Below are positions 18,021 to 27,900 of a stretch of 64,000 nt of DNA, piece after piece (position 1 is the stretch's first letter; the number at the start of each line of letters is the position of its first letter). The notes under the pieces are model-generated. The model did no database searches and was not told the origin of the DNA. It worked only from the letters and a program-made list of their open reading frames with translations. The position numbers were made by a program, and so were the translations under genes. The stretch covers positions 744,001 through 808,000 of the forward strand of contig NZ_SUMB01000001.1 of the NCBI RefSeq assembly GCF_005048155.1, read 5' to 3'. Source of the stretch: Streptomyces piniterrae (GTDB lineage: Bacteria; Actinomycetota; Actinomycetes; Streptomycetales; Streptomycetaceae).

Positions 18021-19435
18021 TACTCCAGCTGTAGATCGTGATCTTCATGTCTGGGATGCGGCTTGCCGCCGGTAGTGACTGGTGCGTGATCGTGCCTGGT
18101 GGCGGCGCCAGTCGGACCAGGCAAGCCGGTGGGCCGCGTCGCGTACGGGCCGGACGACGAGCGCGATGAACAGGCGGCAGATTTCGTTGCAGGACAGCGG
18201 GATCAGGTCGTCCGGAGTGGGTCGGTGTGCGTGTTCGTCGGCCCGGACGACGGCGAGGAAGGCGTGAGCCAGCATCGCGAGGGTGACCCAGCGAGCACAC
18301 GAGGGGTAGCGGCGGACCTGGGCTCATCCAGCCCGGCCAGTCCCTTCTCGGTTTGGAAGGTCTCGGCCACCCGCCATCTGGAACCTGCGACCTTGACCAG
18401 GGTGGCCAGGGATGCCGGCGTGGCGGAGTGACAGCGGCAGTAGGCGAGTTCACCGGTGCTGCGGTTGCGGCGGATCAGCAGCTGGCGGCGGCCCGGGGCT
18501 GCCTCGGCGAGGTCGATGACGGTCCAGTCATAGAACCGCGCCCCTTCGCGCCGCGTCCGGCCGAGAGCTTCTGCCAGGCCCGCTTCGGCACCTTCTTCAC
18601 CAGGGCATCGGCGCGGAACTTGCCTGCGTCGGTGGGCACTTCGGCCGAGCAGGCCACCGCGAGGACATAGCCGATGCCGCGTTCCTCCAGAGCCGTGCGG
18701 AGTCTTGGGTTGCCGCCGTAGACCTCGTCCCTGGTGACCCAGCCGACTTGGTGTCCGGCGTCCAGGAACCGTTCGATCATCGTGCGGGCCAGGTCTGGCT
18801 TGGTCGCGAAGACGGTGTCCTCACCGAGTCCGGCTGACCGGCAGCTGTCCGGGGCGCACGTCCAGGAGCGCGGGATGTACAGCTCACGGTCCACCGCCGC
18901 GTGACCGCGCTCGCCGGCGTAGACGAGGTAGACAGCGACCTGGGAGTTCTCGATCCGTCCAGCCGTTCCGGTGTACTGGCCTGGACGCCGACGGTATGGG
19001 TGCCCTTCTTCACGTCGCCGGTCTCGTCGACAACCAGCACCGCGGCCTCATCGTGGAAGTGCTCGACGACGTATGCGCGCACGTCGTCGCGGACCGCATC
19101 GGCGTCGCATTTGGCCCGGCCGAGCAGGTGCTGCATGCCGTGCGGGCTGGTCTCCCCGGCCCGCTCCGCGATGGTCCAGCAGTTCTTGCGCGGCAGGTCG
19201 GACAGCAGGCCCAGCACCGACCGCCCGGCCCGCAGGCGGGGTTCGACGCGGGCGAACCGGCCCGCGATCCGGCCCATGGCCACCTCGAACGCCTCCCGCC
19301 AACGGACGGGATCTCTGCTGTGACCCGCGGCCATCGCCTCTTCGTAAGTCAACACAACTCACGATGATCAACGGTGGCCGCACCCGTCTCCGCACCGGCC
19401 CCGACCAGTCAAGATCGCGATCTACAGCTGGAGTA
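18021..19435 (-). mobile_element. IS701-family element with inactive transposase
   Basis: Terminal inverted repeats at 18021-18045 and 19411-19435 match at 24 of 25 positions (shared start TACTCCAGCTGTAGATCG). Left flank is CTAG and right flank TTAA. Both fit the YTAR target rule of IS701 but are not identical, so the two ends do not show a simple duplication. Confidence 0.85.
18045..19355 (-). pseudogene. IS701-family transposase, at least three frameshifts
   Basis: The N-terminal frame (19355 down) has RWREAFEVAMGRIAGRFARV, SPHGMQHLLGRAKCDADAVR and AVLVVDETGDVKKGTHTVGV with the first catalytic D. The next frames give VAVYLVYAGERGHAAVDREL, then YIPRSWTCAPDSCRSAGLGE, GWVTRDEVYGGNPRLRTALE with the second D, then YRRCHSATPASLATLVKVAG-like and the conserved RWRVAETFQTEKGLAGLDE (catalytic E), and the tail RLFIALVVRPVRDAAHRLAW. 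Frame changes near 18970, 18560 and 18330 prevent a full-length product. Confidence 0.85.
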
Positions 19436-19633
19436 TTAAGGAGAAATGATCAACGAAAAGGTGGCCGGATGCTTCCTTGTCGCGTTCTTGTCGGATTCTT
19501 TATGCGGAGGGAAGTTGAGAGGTCATCGAGAAGGTCACCGCGCTGGCCTTCTGCTGCCGATCGAACCCAGGCGGCCGACCATCGCCTCGATGATGGGCCT
19601 CGCCGGCGCCGAACTCGCTGACGGCCGGCTGTC

Positions 19634-20596
19634 TCATCGGCGGGTGAACGCCCGGCGGTAGACGGATGGGCTGGTGCCGGTGGCCTTGTGGAAGCGGGCG
19701 CGGAGGTTGGCGGCGGTACCGAGGCCGACGCGCCGGGCGACCTCGTCGATGCTGTGGTCACCGGATTCGAGGAGCTGTTTGGCGAGGTCGATTCGAGCGG
19801 TCAGCAGCCACTGGACCGGAGATACGCCGGCCTCTTCGACGAAGCGCCGGGCGAACGTGCGCTCTGACAGGGCCGCATGCTGCGCGAGTCGGCGTATCGG
19901 CAGCGGCTCGCCGAGGTGGTGCAGTGCCCACTCCCGGGTCCGGGCGAGCGATTGCCCGGATGTCTGGGGTATGGACCGCTTGATGTACTGGCTCTGCCCG
20001 CCGGTACGGTGCGGTGCTGCGACCGCGATTCTGGCTACGGCGTTGGCGGCGGCCGCGCCGTGGTCACGGCGGATGAGGTGCAGGCACAGGTCGAGACCGG
20101 CGGAGGCGCCGGCTGAGGTGAGCACCTGGCCGTGGTCGATGTAGAGGACGTCAGGGTCCACGGTCACGGCCGGGTGGTCTCTGGCCAGGCGGTCCGCCGC
20201 GTGCCAGTGCGTAGTAGCGCTCAGCCCGTCGAGCAGGCCGGCTTCGGCCAGGGCGAAGGCACCGGAGCAGATGGACACCATACGTGCCCCGTTGGCGTGG
20301 GCCTGGCGCAGCGCCTGCAGTGTGGCGGCCGGAACGCGTCTGTCCAGGTCGTAGCCCGGGACGACGACGGTGTCGGCCCGAACCAGGGTGTCCAGCCCGT
20401 GGCTGACGCTCAGTGAGAAGCCGTCGAGACTGGCCACCGTTCCCGGCTCGGATGTGCAAAGAGCGGTGCGGTAGTCATCGGGCATGGCGCCGAACACCAG
20501 GAGCGGCACGCCCAGATCGAAGGTCACGACGCCGTCCAGGACCAGGACGGCAAGGTTGTGGGCCGCGGTGGCGGGAGGCGTGGACGACTGCTGCAT
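19634..20596 (-). CDS. GlxA-family transcriptional regulator (DJ-1/PfpI plus AraC)
   Basis: A 320-residue protein. The N-terminal DJ-1/PfpI-like domain (about 15-180) has VLVLDGVVTFDLGVPLLVFG, DTVVVPGYDLDRRVPAATLQ and SICSGAFALAEAGLLDG with the nucleophile-elbow cysteine, then TTHWHAADRLARDHPAVTVD. The C-terminal AraC domain (about 215-320) has PIRRLAQHAALSERTFARRF and DEVARRVGLGTAANLRARFH. ATG 20596 was preferred; 20617 is possible. It is divergent, with a 71-bp gap, from another DJ-1-type gene and probably regulates it. Confidence 0.9.
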   Translation of the reverse strand: MQQSSTPPATAAHNLAVLVLDGVVTFDLGVPLLVFGAMPDDYRTALCTSEPGTVASLDGFSLSVSHGLDTLVRADTVVVPGYDLDRRVPAATLQALRQAHANGARMVSICSGAFALAEAGLLDGLSATTHWHAADRLARDHPAVTVDPDVLYIDHGQVLTSAGASAGLDLCLHLIRRDHGAAAANAVARIAVAAPHRTGGQSQYIKRSIPQTSGQSLARTREWALHHLGEPLPIRRLAQHAALSERTFARRFVEEAGVSPVQWLLTARIDLAKQLLESGDHSIDEVARRVGLGTAANLRARFHKATGTSPSVYRRAFTRR

Positions 20597-20667
20597 GGCA
20601 GAAAAATAGCGCACCATGTCAGAACAGCCACTCGATCACGGTTAACTCGACTACTAGCGTGGCCGAC

Positions 20668-21393
20668 ATGAGCGAAGAGATAACTCACGGAACCGAAAGA
20701 CCGCTGGAAGTCGGCATGTTTCTTTTCAACGGTCACACCACACTTGATTTCATCGGTCCCCACACGGCCTTCACGTTCGCGGGAATGAAGGTCCATTTGG
20801 TGTCCGCCACACTCGAACCGGTTTTCTCCGACTGTGGAGTGGCGATCACTCCGACCGTCACATTCGAGAACTGCCCCGACCGGCTGGACATCCTGTTCGT
20901 GCCCGGCGGGTTAGTGGAGGAGGCGATGCTCGACAGCGCGGCCATCGCGTTCCTGGCCGATCGTGGTGCGACGGCTTCCTATGTCACCTCGGTCTGCACC
21001 GGATCGCTCGTCCTCGCCGCGGCCGGGTTGCTCGACGGCTATCGCTCGGCAACGCACTGGGCCACTCGTGACCATCTGGCACGGCTGGGCGTCGAGGTGT
21101 CGACGGAGCGCGTGTGCATCGACCGGAACAGGTTCTCCGGCGGCGGTGTGACCGCGGGCATCGACTTCGGACTCACGGTCATTGCGCACACTCTCGGTGA
21201 AGAGGCGGCGAAATTCGCCCAGTTGGGCATGGAATACGATCCCAAGCCGCCGTTCGACGCCGGCTCTCCCCAGGGCGCGGGGCCCGAAGTAGTGGCTCGG
21301 TTTGACGAGGTCGCCGCAGGACCTGACGCAAATCTCCGGCACGCCGTGTCCCGTGTGCTTGAGCAGCGGGCGGCAGTGGCCTCACGCGAATGA
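20668..21393 (+). CDS. DJ-1/PfpI-family protein, isonitrile-hydratase-like
   Basis: A 241-residue single-domain protein: LEVGMFLFNGHTTLDFIGPH, TAFTFAGMKVHLVSATLEPV, RLDILFVPGGLVEEAMLDSA, YVTSVCTGSLVLAAAGLLDG and FSGGGVTAGIDFGLTVIAHT. The CTGS cysteine is the expected nucleophile and the overall pattern matches Pseudomonas isonitrile hydratase InhA, which turns isonitriles into N-formamides. It lacks the AraC domain of the divergent GlxA regulator. ATG 20668 begins MSEEITHGTERPLEV. Substrate assignment is by family only. Confidence 0.85.
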   Translation: MSEEITHGTERPLEVGMFLFNGHTTLDFIGPHTAFTFAGMKVHLVSATLEPVFSDCGVAITPTVTFENCPDRLDILFVPGGLVEEAMLDSAAIAFLADRGATASYVTSVCTGSLVLAAAGLLDGYRSATHWATRDHLARLGVEVSTERVCIDRNRFSGGGVTAGIDFGLTVIAHTLGEEAAKFAQLGMEYDPKPPFDAGSPQGAGPEVVARFDEVAAGPDANLRHAVSRVLEQRAAVASRE

Positions 21394-21706
21394 CGCCACG
21401 GGGAGACGAAGCGGCAGCTGGCTTCGGGGGTGCCCCCCAGCACCCGCAACCATTCGCGTCAACCATCGACCCGTGGTATCAGCCCTGACGCGCCGATACC
21501 ACGGAACAGCGACATCGATCAAAAGCGCCCACGTCGAAGGGACTCAATTGGTCATCGACAAGCTCCTCGACGTGGCGGAGCTGCGCCCACCGAACTGCGG
21601 GCCTTGAGAGTCACAGGATTCTCACAAAGACGGCTCCTAACGTCCTTCCGCAGCCGGCCGACAGGCAATCCGCCATCGGCTGGACCTGGAAAAGGAGTAC
21701 CTACCC
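21394..21706. other. Intergenic region
   Basis: About 310 bases without a supported gene. The last 20 bases carry AAAAGGAG, the ribosome site of the secreted cold-shock-domain gene. No hairpin of note. Confidence 0.4.
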
Positions 21707-22066
21707 ATGGGTCGAATTCGTCACGGCATTGTCGCCACCACCGCGGCCTTAGCCGTTACAGGTAGCGTCGCCGTAGCAGTTCTCGGAACACCCGAAACAG
21801 CGCAGGCTGCCACCACGACCACCGCTGCTCGCACGGTCCAAGTACAAACACAAATAGGTGTGGTGCTCTGGTACAACATAGAGAAGGGATACGGTTTCAT
21901 CCGCTACCGCGCGAACGGTCAGCAGAAGGATATCTTCGTGCACTTCACCCAGATCATGGGTCGACCCTTTCCCTACCTGCGGGCGGGCGAGATGGTCATG
22001 TTCGCGGTTGCACACGGTCCCAGGGGCGACGTGGCCGCCGCGGTAAGGATCATCGCCAGCCCCTGA
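21707..22066 (+). CDS. Secreted cold-shock-domain protein
   Basis: A 119-residue protein. Residues 1-35 form a Sec signal peptide (basic MGRIRH, hydrophobic GIVATTAALAVTGSVAVAVL, cleavage site AQA-A). Residues 49-117 are a cold-shock domain: GVVLWYNIEKGYGFIRYRAN contains RNP1 (KGYGFI, 60-65), and DIFVHF (75-80) is RNP2, followed by LRAGEMVMFAVAHGPRGDVA and VRII. CSD proteins bind single-stranded nucleic acid inside the cell, so an export signal is unusual. ATG 21707 is preceded by AAGGAG. Role outside the membrane is unknown. Confidence 0.85.
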   Translation: MGRIRHGIVATTAALAVTGSVAVAVLGTPETAQAATTTTAARTVQVQTQIGVVLWYNIEKGYGFIRYRANGQQKDIFVHFTQIMGRPFPYLRAGEMVMFAVAHGPRGDVAAAVRIIASP

Positions 22067-22519
22067 TTCGTGCCCAGCAGCCCAAGCGCAGATGGCACGG
22101 GAGAGCGGCCCCGGGGCGGCCGTAGGAGCGCATGGGGGGCGGCCCTCCGCCTGTCCGACACGCAGCAGGCTCGACGACCGGCCGCCCTGCACCAGCAGAT
22201 GCTGAAAGCAACCATGCAGTGAGCGCCACCCAGAGCCGGGGCCCGCCAGCAGCGCGCCCCGGCTCAGTGGATTGCTCGCCCGTGCCATCCGGACTGCCAA
22301 CGGCGGAATCACCCGCCCCGAAACCGAACCCATCGCCACCGCGGACACCCCTCCAAAAGGAAGTTGTGCCAGATCCCATTCTCGTGAACATCAAGGGGGC
22401 CCGAACCGGGCTCCTCTCAGCCCTCGCACGGGGCCGCCGTCGTCGCGGGTGGGCGCTTACTCGAGCCGGGCGGCGATCTCACGAGCCGCCTCACGCCCCG
22501 TCCGGCCGACACCGCCGCA
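22067..22519. other. Intergenic region
   Basis: About 450 bases. Frames on both strands are Pro/Arg/Gly-rich without recognisable domains. A short plus-strand stretch (AALRLSDTQQARRPAALHQQ, about 22137-22205) may be a gene end, but the family is not recognised. Confidence 0.3.
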
Positions 22520-22602
22520 GCACCGAGCTGTTCACCGGTCAGCTCGAGCTGGACGCCGAGGGCTACATCAAGGTCGTCGCCTCTCCCTCGACGCACACCT
22601 AA
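22520..22602 (+). pseudogene. trxB: Thioredoxin reductase fragment
   Basis: About 27 codons (RSTELFTGQLELDAEGYIKV followed by ASPSTHT) match the conserved stretch of actinobacterial TrxB just before the ATNVPGVFAAGD FAD-binding motif. The sequence stops exactly there, about 12 bp before the end of an IS1380 copy. It is an internal scrap of a housekeeping gene left by a rearrangement; the functional trxB must be elsewhere. Confidence 0.6.
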
Positions 22603-22613
22603 GCGGAGAGTGT

Positions 22614-24144
22614 TCCTGACCTGCAACGATGGAACTTGTCTAGGGTCCTGTTGGCTGCACGGAAAGAAGCACTCTCCAGGTGAAGAAGCGTATCGGGTCG
22701 TACCCGCGTGTCCGCATCGAGGGCGGCGGCGGGACGGTGGTCTCGCAGGCCGGGAGCGTGCTACTCGTCGAGACCGTCCGCAAGGCCGGCTTGGACACCG
22801 CGATATCCGCGGCGAATGACACCGTGGCGGAAGCCGCGGGCCGTCCACGATCCAGGGAAGATTCTGCTGGACGTCGCCATGGCGGTGGCGCTGGGCGGGG
22901 ACTGCCTCACCGATGTCGGCATGCTGCGGGCCGAGCCGGCCGTGTTCGGGGCGGTCGCGTCGGACCCGACGGTCTCCCGCCTGATCGACGCCCTCGCCGC
23001 CTCCGGCGACCGAGCTCTGCAGGCCATCCGTTCCGCGCGGTCCGAAAGCGCGCGGATGCGTCTGGCAGTTGGCTGACCGGGAAGCGCCCGATGCCGACGG
23101 GACGGTGACCGTCGATCTCGACGGGGTGCTGGTGATCGCGCACTCCGACAAGGAGGACGCGGCCCCGACCTGGAAGCGGACTTACGGCCACCACCCGCTG
23201 ATGGGGTTCGTCGATCACGGGCCGGGCGGCACCGGAGAGCCGGTGGCAGCCCTGCTCAGGCCCGGGAACGCCGGCTCGAACGCCGACATCACCGACCACA
23301 TCACCACCGCTCAACTGGCCCTGGCCCAAGTGCCGAAGAAGTACCGGCGCGGACGTCAGACCCTGATCCGCACCGACTCCGCGGGCGGCACCCACGACTT
23401 CGTCGCCTGGCTCGCCCGGCGGGGACGGTGGCTGTCCTACTCGGTCGGCATGGTGATCACCGAGGCGATCCACCAGCACGTCATGAAGATCCCGGCCTCG
23501 GCCTGGACTCCGCCGTCGAGACGGACGGCGAGATCCGGGACGGCGCCTGGGTCGCCGAGCTCACCGGCGACCTGCTCGAGCACTGGCCGAAGGGCATGCG
23601 ATTGATCGTCCGAAAGGAACGGCCGCATCCCGGAGCCCAGTTGGGGATCACCGACGCGGACGGCATGCGGATCACCTGCTTCGCCACCAACAGCACCAGC
23701 CGTCCCATCGCCGAGCTGGAGCTTCGTCACCGCCTGCGGGCCCGCGCGGAAGACCGGATCCGGGCCGCCCGGGCCACCGGTCTGCGGAACCTGCCCCTGC
23801 ACCGCGCCGCCCAGAACCGGATCTGGCTGGAGATCGTGCAGATTGCACTCGACCTGCTGGCCTGGATGCCGATGCTCGCGCTGACCGGCGAGACCCGGCT
23901 CTGGGAACCCCGCCGCCTACGGCTCCGGCTGTTCAGCGCGGCCGGGCAACTCGCCACCACCGGCCGCCGGCAGATCCTCCGCCTGGCCCGGCACTGGCCC
24001 TGGACCAGCCGCATCACCGCCGCCCTCGACCGGCTCACCGTCCTGCCGGATCCCGGCTGACCAGCGGATTCACCCGTCCCTACGAGAGAACCCTCCAGCC
24101 GGAGCAGTGGAACCCGGCGTCCACCCGAGACGACACTCGGGCCC
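22614..24144 (+). mobile_element. IS1380-family element, decayed left copy
   Basis: The left end TCCTGACCTGCAACGAT at 22614-22630 is identical to that of the second copy at 37429-37445, and the two stay similar through the transposase and about 85 bp beyond its stop (shared GCCGGAGCAGTGGAACCCGG). The right terminus could not be fixed; similarity ends near 24144, where an IS5 fragment begins. Both copies are in the same orientation and bracket the biosynthetic cluster. Confidence 0.75.
22680..24060 (+). pseudogene. IS1380-family transposase, several frameshifts
   Basis: Starting at GTG 22680 the protein reads VKKRIGSYPRVRIEGGGGTV, then shifts (near 22840) to ILLDVAMAVALGGDCLTDVG, shifts again (near 23060) to VTVDLDGVLVIAHSDKEDAA and LIRTDSAGGTHDFVAWLARR, and once more (near 23515) to GEIRDGAWVAELTGDLLEHW through to RITAALDRLTVLPDPG. 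Every block aligns with the intact copy at 38072-39448, so this copy has lost function through at least three indels. Confidence 0.9.
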
Positions 24145-24149
24145 TCAAT

Positions 24150-24430
24150 CTGCCCGAGCTCAGGCCACGGCACCAAGACCGGCCACCGACTCCGTGTCGG
24201 TCTCCCCTCGCCCCCAGCACGGGATGCAGCCCGCGCCGCCAGCGCCTCGGTATCTCCTGTCGGCCCAGCGCGAACACCGGCCCCGGCGAGCGTCAGCAAT
24301 GCCGTGCTCGCGGGCCGCGCGGACATCGTGGACGGCGCCGGGCAGGGCCGGTGAGGCCCACAGCAGTCGACCGAAGGGGTCGGCGAGGGCCTGCACGCTC
24401 ACCCCGCCCGGCAAGCTCCCGAACGGCAAG
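24150..24430 (-). pseudogene. IS5-family transposase, internal fragment
   Basis: Minus-strand VSVQALADPFGRLLWASPAL, PGAVHDVRAAREHGIADA and, in another frame, LTLAGAGVRAGPTGDTEALA correspond to the segment around the second catalytic aspartate of IS5-type transposases. Both ends are missing and the frame is broken. It abuts the right end of the decayed IS1380 copy. Confidence 0.65.
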
Positions 24431-24485
24431 CTTCAACTCCCAACTACCCGACCTACTGGGCAGTTCAGCACCCCGTTCCGTGTTT

Positions 24486-24516
24486 TGCGTGCGATGCGCA
24501 CGTAGCGTGTTAGGGT
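24486..24516 (+). promoter_or_regulatory. Candidate operator and -10 element for the NRPS-PKS gene
   Basis: TGCGTGC-GATGC-GCACGTA (24486-24504) repeats the half-site sequence and spacing of the perfect palindrome in front of the efflux/MarR operon (37270-37296), followed by TAGGGT (24511-24516), a typical Streptomyces -10. The start codon of the synthetase is about 470 bp further on, so transcription from here would make a long leader. Functional assignment is inference from the shared motif. Confidence 0.5.
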
Positions 24517-24557
24517 CCTCGGACCTGTGCACATCGCATGGACACGACGGGGGACGT

Positions 24558-24722
24558 ATGGACAGGCACGTGATGGTCAAAGGGGCGGCCAGGTCACCGC
24601 AAGTACCTGCGGCGGGCAGCCAGGTCACCGCAAGCACCTGCGGCGGAGTGCGCTTGCCCCTCGGGCCCACTCTTGCCGGCCGCCTCGGCCGCTCCTGTAA
24701 TCACTCCCACACAGACCGCTAA
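24558..24722 (+). CDS. Possible small leader ORF
   Basis: A 54-codon frame from ATG 24558 (MDRHVMVKGAARSPQVPAAG) lies just downstream of the putative promoter and spans the 28-bp direct repeat. GGGGGA precedes the ATG at only three bases, which is too close for a good ribosome site. It may simply be a chance frame in the leader. Confidence 0.2.
   Translation: MDRHVMVKGAARSPQVPAAGSQVTASTCGGVRLPLGPTLAGRLGRSCNHSHTDR
24588..24646. repeat. 28-bp direct repeat in the leader of the synthetase gene
   Basis: Units at 24588-24615 and 24619-24646 are identical at 27 of 28 positions and have a 31-bp period. Each contains the small dyad CCGCA-AGTACC-TGCGG (unit 2 has AGCACC). The placement between putative promoter and start codon suggests a regulatory site or a small duplication. 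Confidence 0.8.
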
Positions 24723-24985
24723 CCCGCCAAGCCTTCCGACCAGGCCACTTCGCGTGACACGCCAACAGGGAAATCATCGCGAGCCAGGTACCGGAGGGCG
24801 TAGCGCGTGATCGCTTGCCGCACCTCGCAGGGCGCGGCCTCGCGCGGCTGACGGTGGACCTCACCCGGCGTGGCCGATGTCCCGGTGTCGGGCCGGCGGC
24901 GATACACGTGACGGGGAGCACCCCAAAATCCAGTGAAGATCCCCGGTAGTTCGTTGTTGAGACTGTATGAAGAGGAGAAACAGTC

Positions 24986-27900
24986 ATGAGCAGAGAAGCG
25001 GAGCAGCGACCGTTAACTGAAACCAAGGTGACGGGGACCCAGAATTCCGATGAATTGCTGGTGGCTCCTGGACGTGCGGCCACGGCTGGCCCCGACACTC
25101 CAGTCCATCTCCTGGTGGAAAAACAAGCAGCGATAAACGGCGACGATCCGGCCGTAGTCGACGGAGCCGAGTCGGTGACCTATGCCGACCTGGTCCGACG
25201 GAGCAACACCATCGCCGCCGAGCTTCTGGCCAGGAACGTGCAGCGCGGCGATCTCGTCGGGGTGTGCCTGCCTCGGGGAATCGACGCTGTGGCGTCCCTG
25301 CTGGCGATCCTCAAGGTAGGTGCGACCTGTGTGCCGCTCGCACTCGAACAGCCCGTTTCCCGACTGGCCTTCATCAGGGAAGACAGCGGCCTGACGCTCA
25401 CGGTCACCACGACGGACGTGGCGGAAAAGGTCGGGGTCGAACCAGAACAGGCAGTGCGCCTGGACATGGACGTGTCACGGGACGCGACGGGAATGTCTGC
25501 CGAAGTTCCCGTCGATGTTTCGGGCGACGATATCGCGTACGCGCTCTACACTTCCGGATCGACCGGAACCCCCAAGGCCGCGCTGCTCACCCACGCGAAC
25601 ATCAGCAACTTCGTCCAGTGGTGCCTGGAATCCGGCGTGGTCGACGCGGACAGCCGGATGGCGCATGCGACCAACCTCGGATTCGACGCGGCGATCCTCG
25701 ACATCTTCGCGCCGCTCGCCGCGGGAGCTGTGGTGTACGTCGTCCACCGCGAGGTCGTCATTTCGCCGGCAGCGACGGTGCGCTGGTTCGTCGACAACCA
25801 GATCACTGTCGGCTTCCTGACCACGAGAGTGGCAGAGGCATGCCTCGCCGAGGAGTGGCCGGCCGAGACCGCCCTGCGGTGCCTGGTCACAGGCGGCGAG
25901 CAGGTCACCACCTGGCTGCCGCCGCACATTCCGTTCGACGTGCTGCAGATCTACGGCCCCACGGAGTGCACCGTGTGTGTCGCGACGAAGTTCCTGCCTC
26001 CGGAGCCGCCGGTCGGCGGCCTGCCACCGTTCGGACGGCCCGTCAGGAACGCCCGGATCTACCTGCTGGACGCTTCAGGCAAGCCGGTGGCCGACGGTGA
26101 ACCGGGAGAGCTGTACATCTCCGGGGCTCCGGTGGGTGCAGGTTACCTGGGGCGCCCTGAGCTCACCACCGAGCGCTATCTTCCCGACCCGTTCGTTCCC
26201 GGCGCCCGTATGTACCGCACCGGGGATCTGTGCCGCATGAACTCCGAGGGTGACTTCGAATTCGTCGGCCGAGTGGATCACCAGGTCAAGCTGCGCGGCC
26301 ACCGCATCGAACTCAACGAGATCGAGAACACTCTCGCGTCTCACCCGGACGTCAATGACGTGGTGGTTCTCCTCCGCGAGGACGAGCCCGGCAAGAAGCG
26401 GCTGGCCGCATACCTGACCTGTTCGAGCGCCGAACCACCGGCCGCGAGCGAGCTACGCCAGCACGTTTCCGAGCGACTGCCGTACTACATGATGCCGACG
26501 GCGTTCGTGCCCATGCCACGCTTTCCGCTCACGCCCAACAACAAGGTCGACCGGAACGCCCTTCCAGCGCCGGAGAACAGCCGGCAGAACCTGTCGACGG
26601 AGTACGTCGTGCCGCGGACGGAAACCGAGCGCGGCCTGGTCGCGTACTGGCAGGAGCTGATGGGGATCACGCCCATCGGTACCGGTGACGACTTCTACTC
26701 CCTCGGCGGCGACTCGCTGATGGCAGGCCGGATCGTCGAGTGGATACGCAGAAACCACGGCGCGGACATACCGTTCTCGTGCGTCCTGGGCGGCATCACT
26801 GTCAGGGAACTGGCGACACTGATCGAAGACCGAGCCGACGGCAAGGGTCCGACGTCGGGCCACCAGGTCACGATCGACGCCCATGACGAGAGCGACCCGG
26901 TCGCGGCGACGTCGGGACAGTTCGGGTTGTGGCTCCAGGAGCAGCTTGCGCCCGAGGATCGCGCCTACAGTGAGACCGCCCTCCTGACCATCCGCGGATC
27001 CGTCGAGCCGGGGAAGGTGCAGGACACCCTTACCGAACTCGTCCGTCGTCATGCGGCGCTCCGCACGAATCTGCAGATGGTCGAGGGGAAGCTGCAGCAG
27101 ATCGTCAGCGAGCCGACGCGGATCCCCCTCGAACTGCACGAACTGACATCCGAGTCGGGAACGGATGCTCCAGTTGTCCAGAACGATCTGGTGGAGCAGC
27201 TGACCCGAAAGCCCTTCGATCTGGCTCACGGCCCCCTGCTGCGAGCAGCCCTGCTCCGGGTGGAGCCGAAGACCCATGTCCTCGTCCTGGTCGTCCACCA
27301 CGTCGCCGTTGACGGGTGGTCGCTAGACGTGCTGTTCGAGGAGTTCACACAGGCATACGCCGCAGCGGCGGGGCACGCGAACCCCGAGTTCGAACCCTCC
27401 CGCCCCTTCGCGGACTTCGCCGCCTGGCAGAACCAGCAGCTCCGCACCGACGGCTTCGCGCCGAGCATCTCCTACTGGCGCGGGCAACTGGACGGAGCGC
27501 CAGCAGAGCTGGAGCTGCCTCTCGACCACGAACGGCCCGCCTCTGCCACCGGCCCGGCCGCCGTCGTCCAGGCGACCCTCTCGCCCAAGACCGTGCGGCG
27601 GATGCGCGAGCTGGGCAGCACGGAACACCTCACGTCCTTCATGATCGTGCTCGCGGCGTATCAGGCGGCGCTCGCCCGCTGGACGGGAACCAGCGACGTC
27701 GTGGTCGGCGCCCCGCTGGCGAACCGCCCGGCCGGCTTCGACCGGACGGTCGGCTACTTCCTCAACATGGTCCCGCTGCGCAGCGACCTCTCCGGCTCGG
27801 GGAGCGTACGAGAGCTGCTGAGCCGGGTACGGGGCACCGTACTGGGCGCCCACGACCACCAGGACGTCCCTTTCCCCCACCTCGTCGACCAGCTCGGAGG

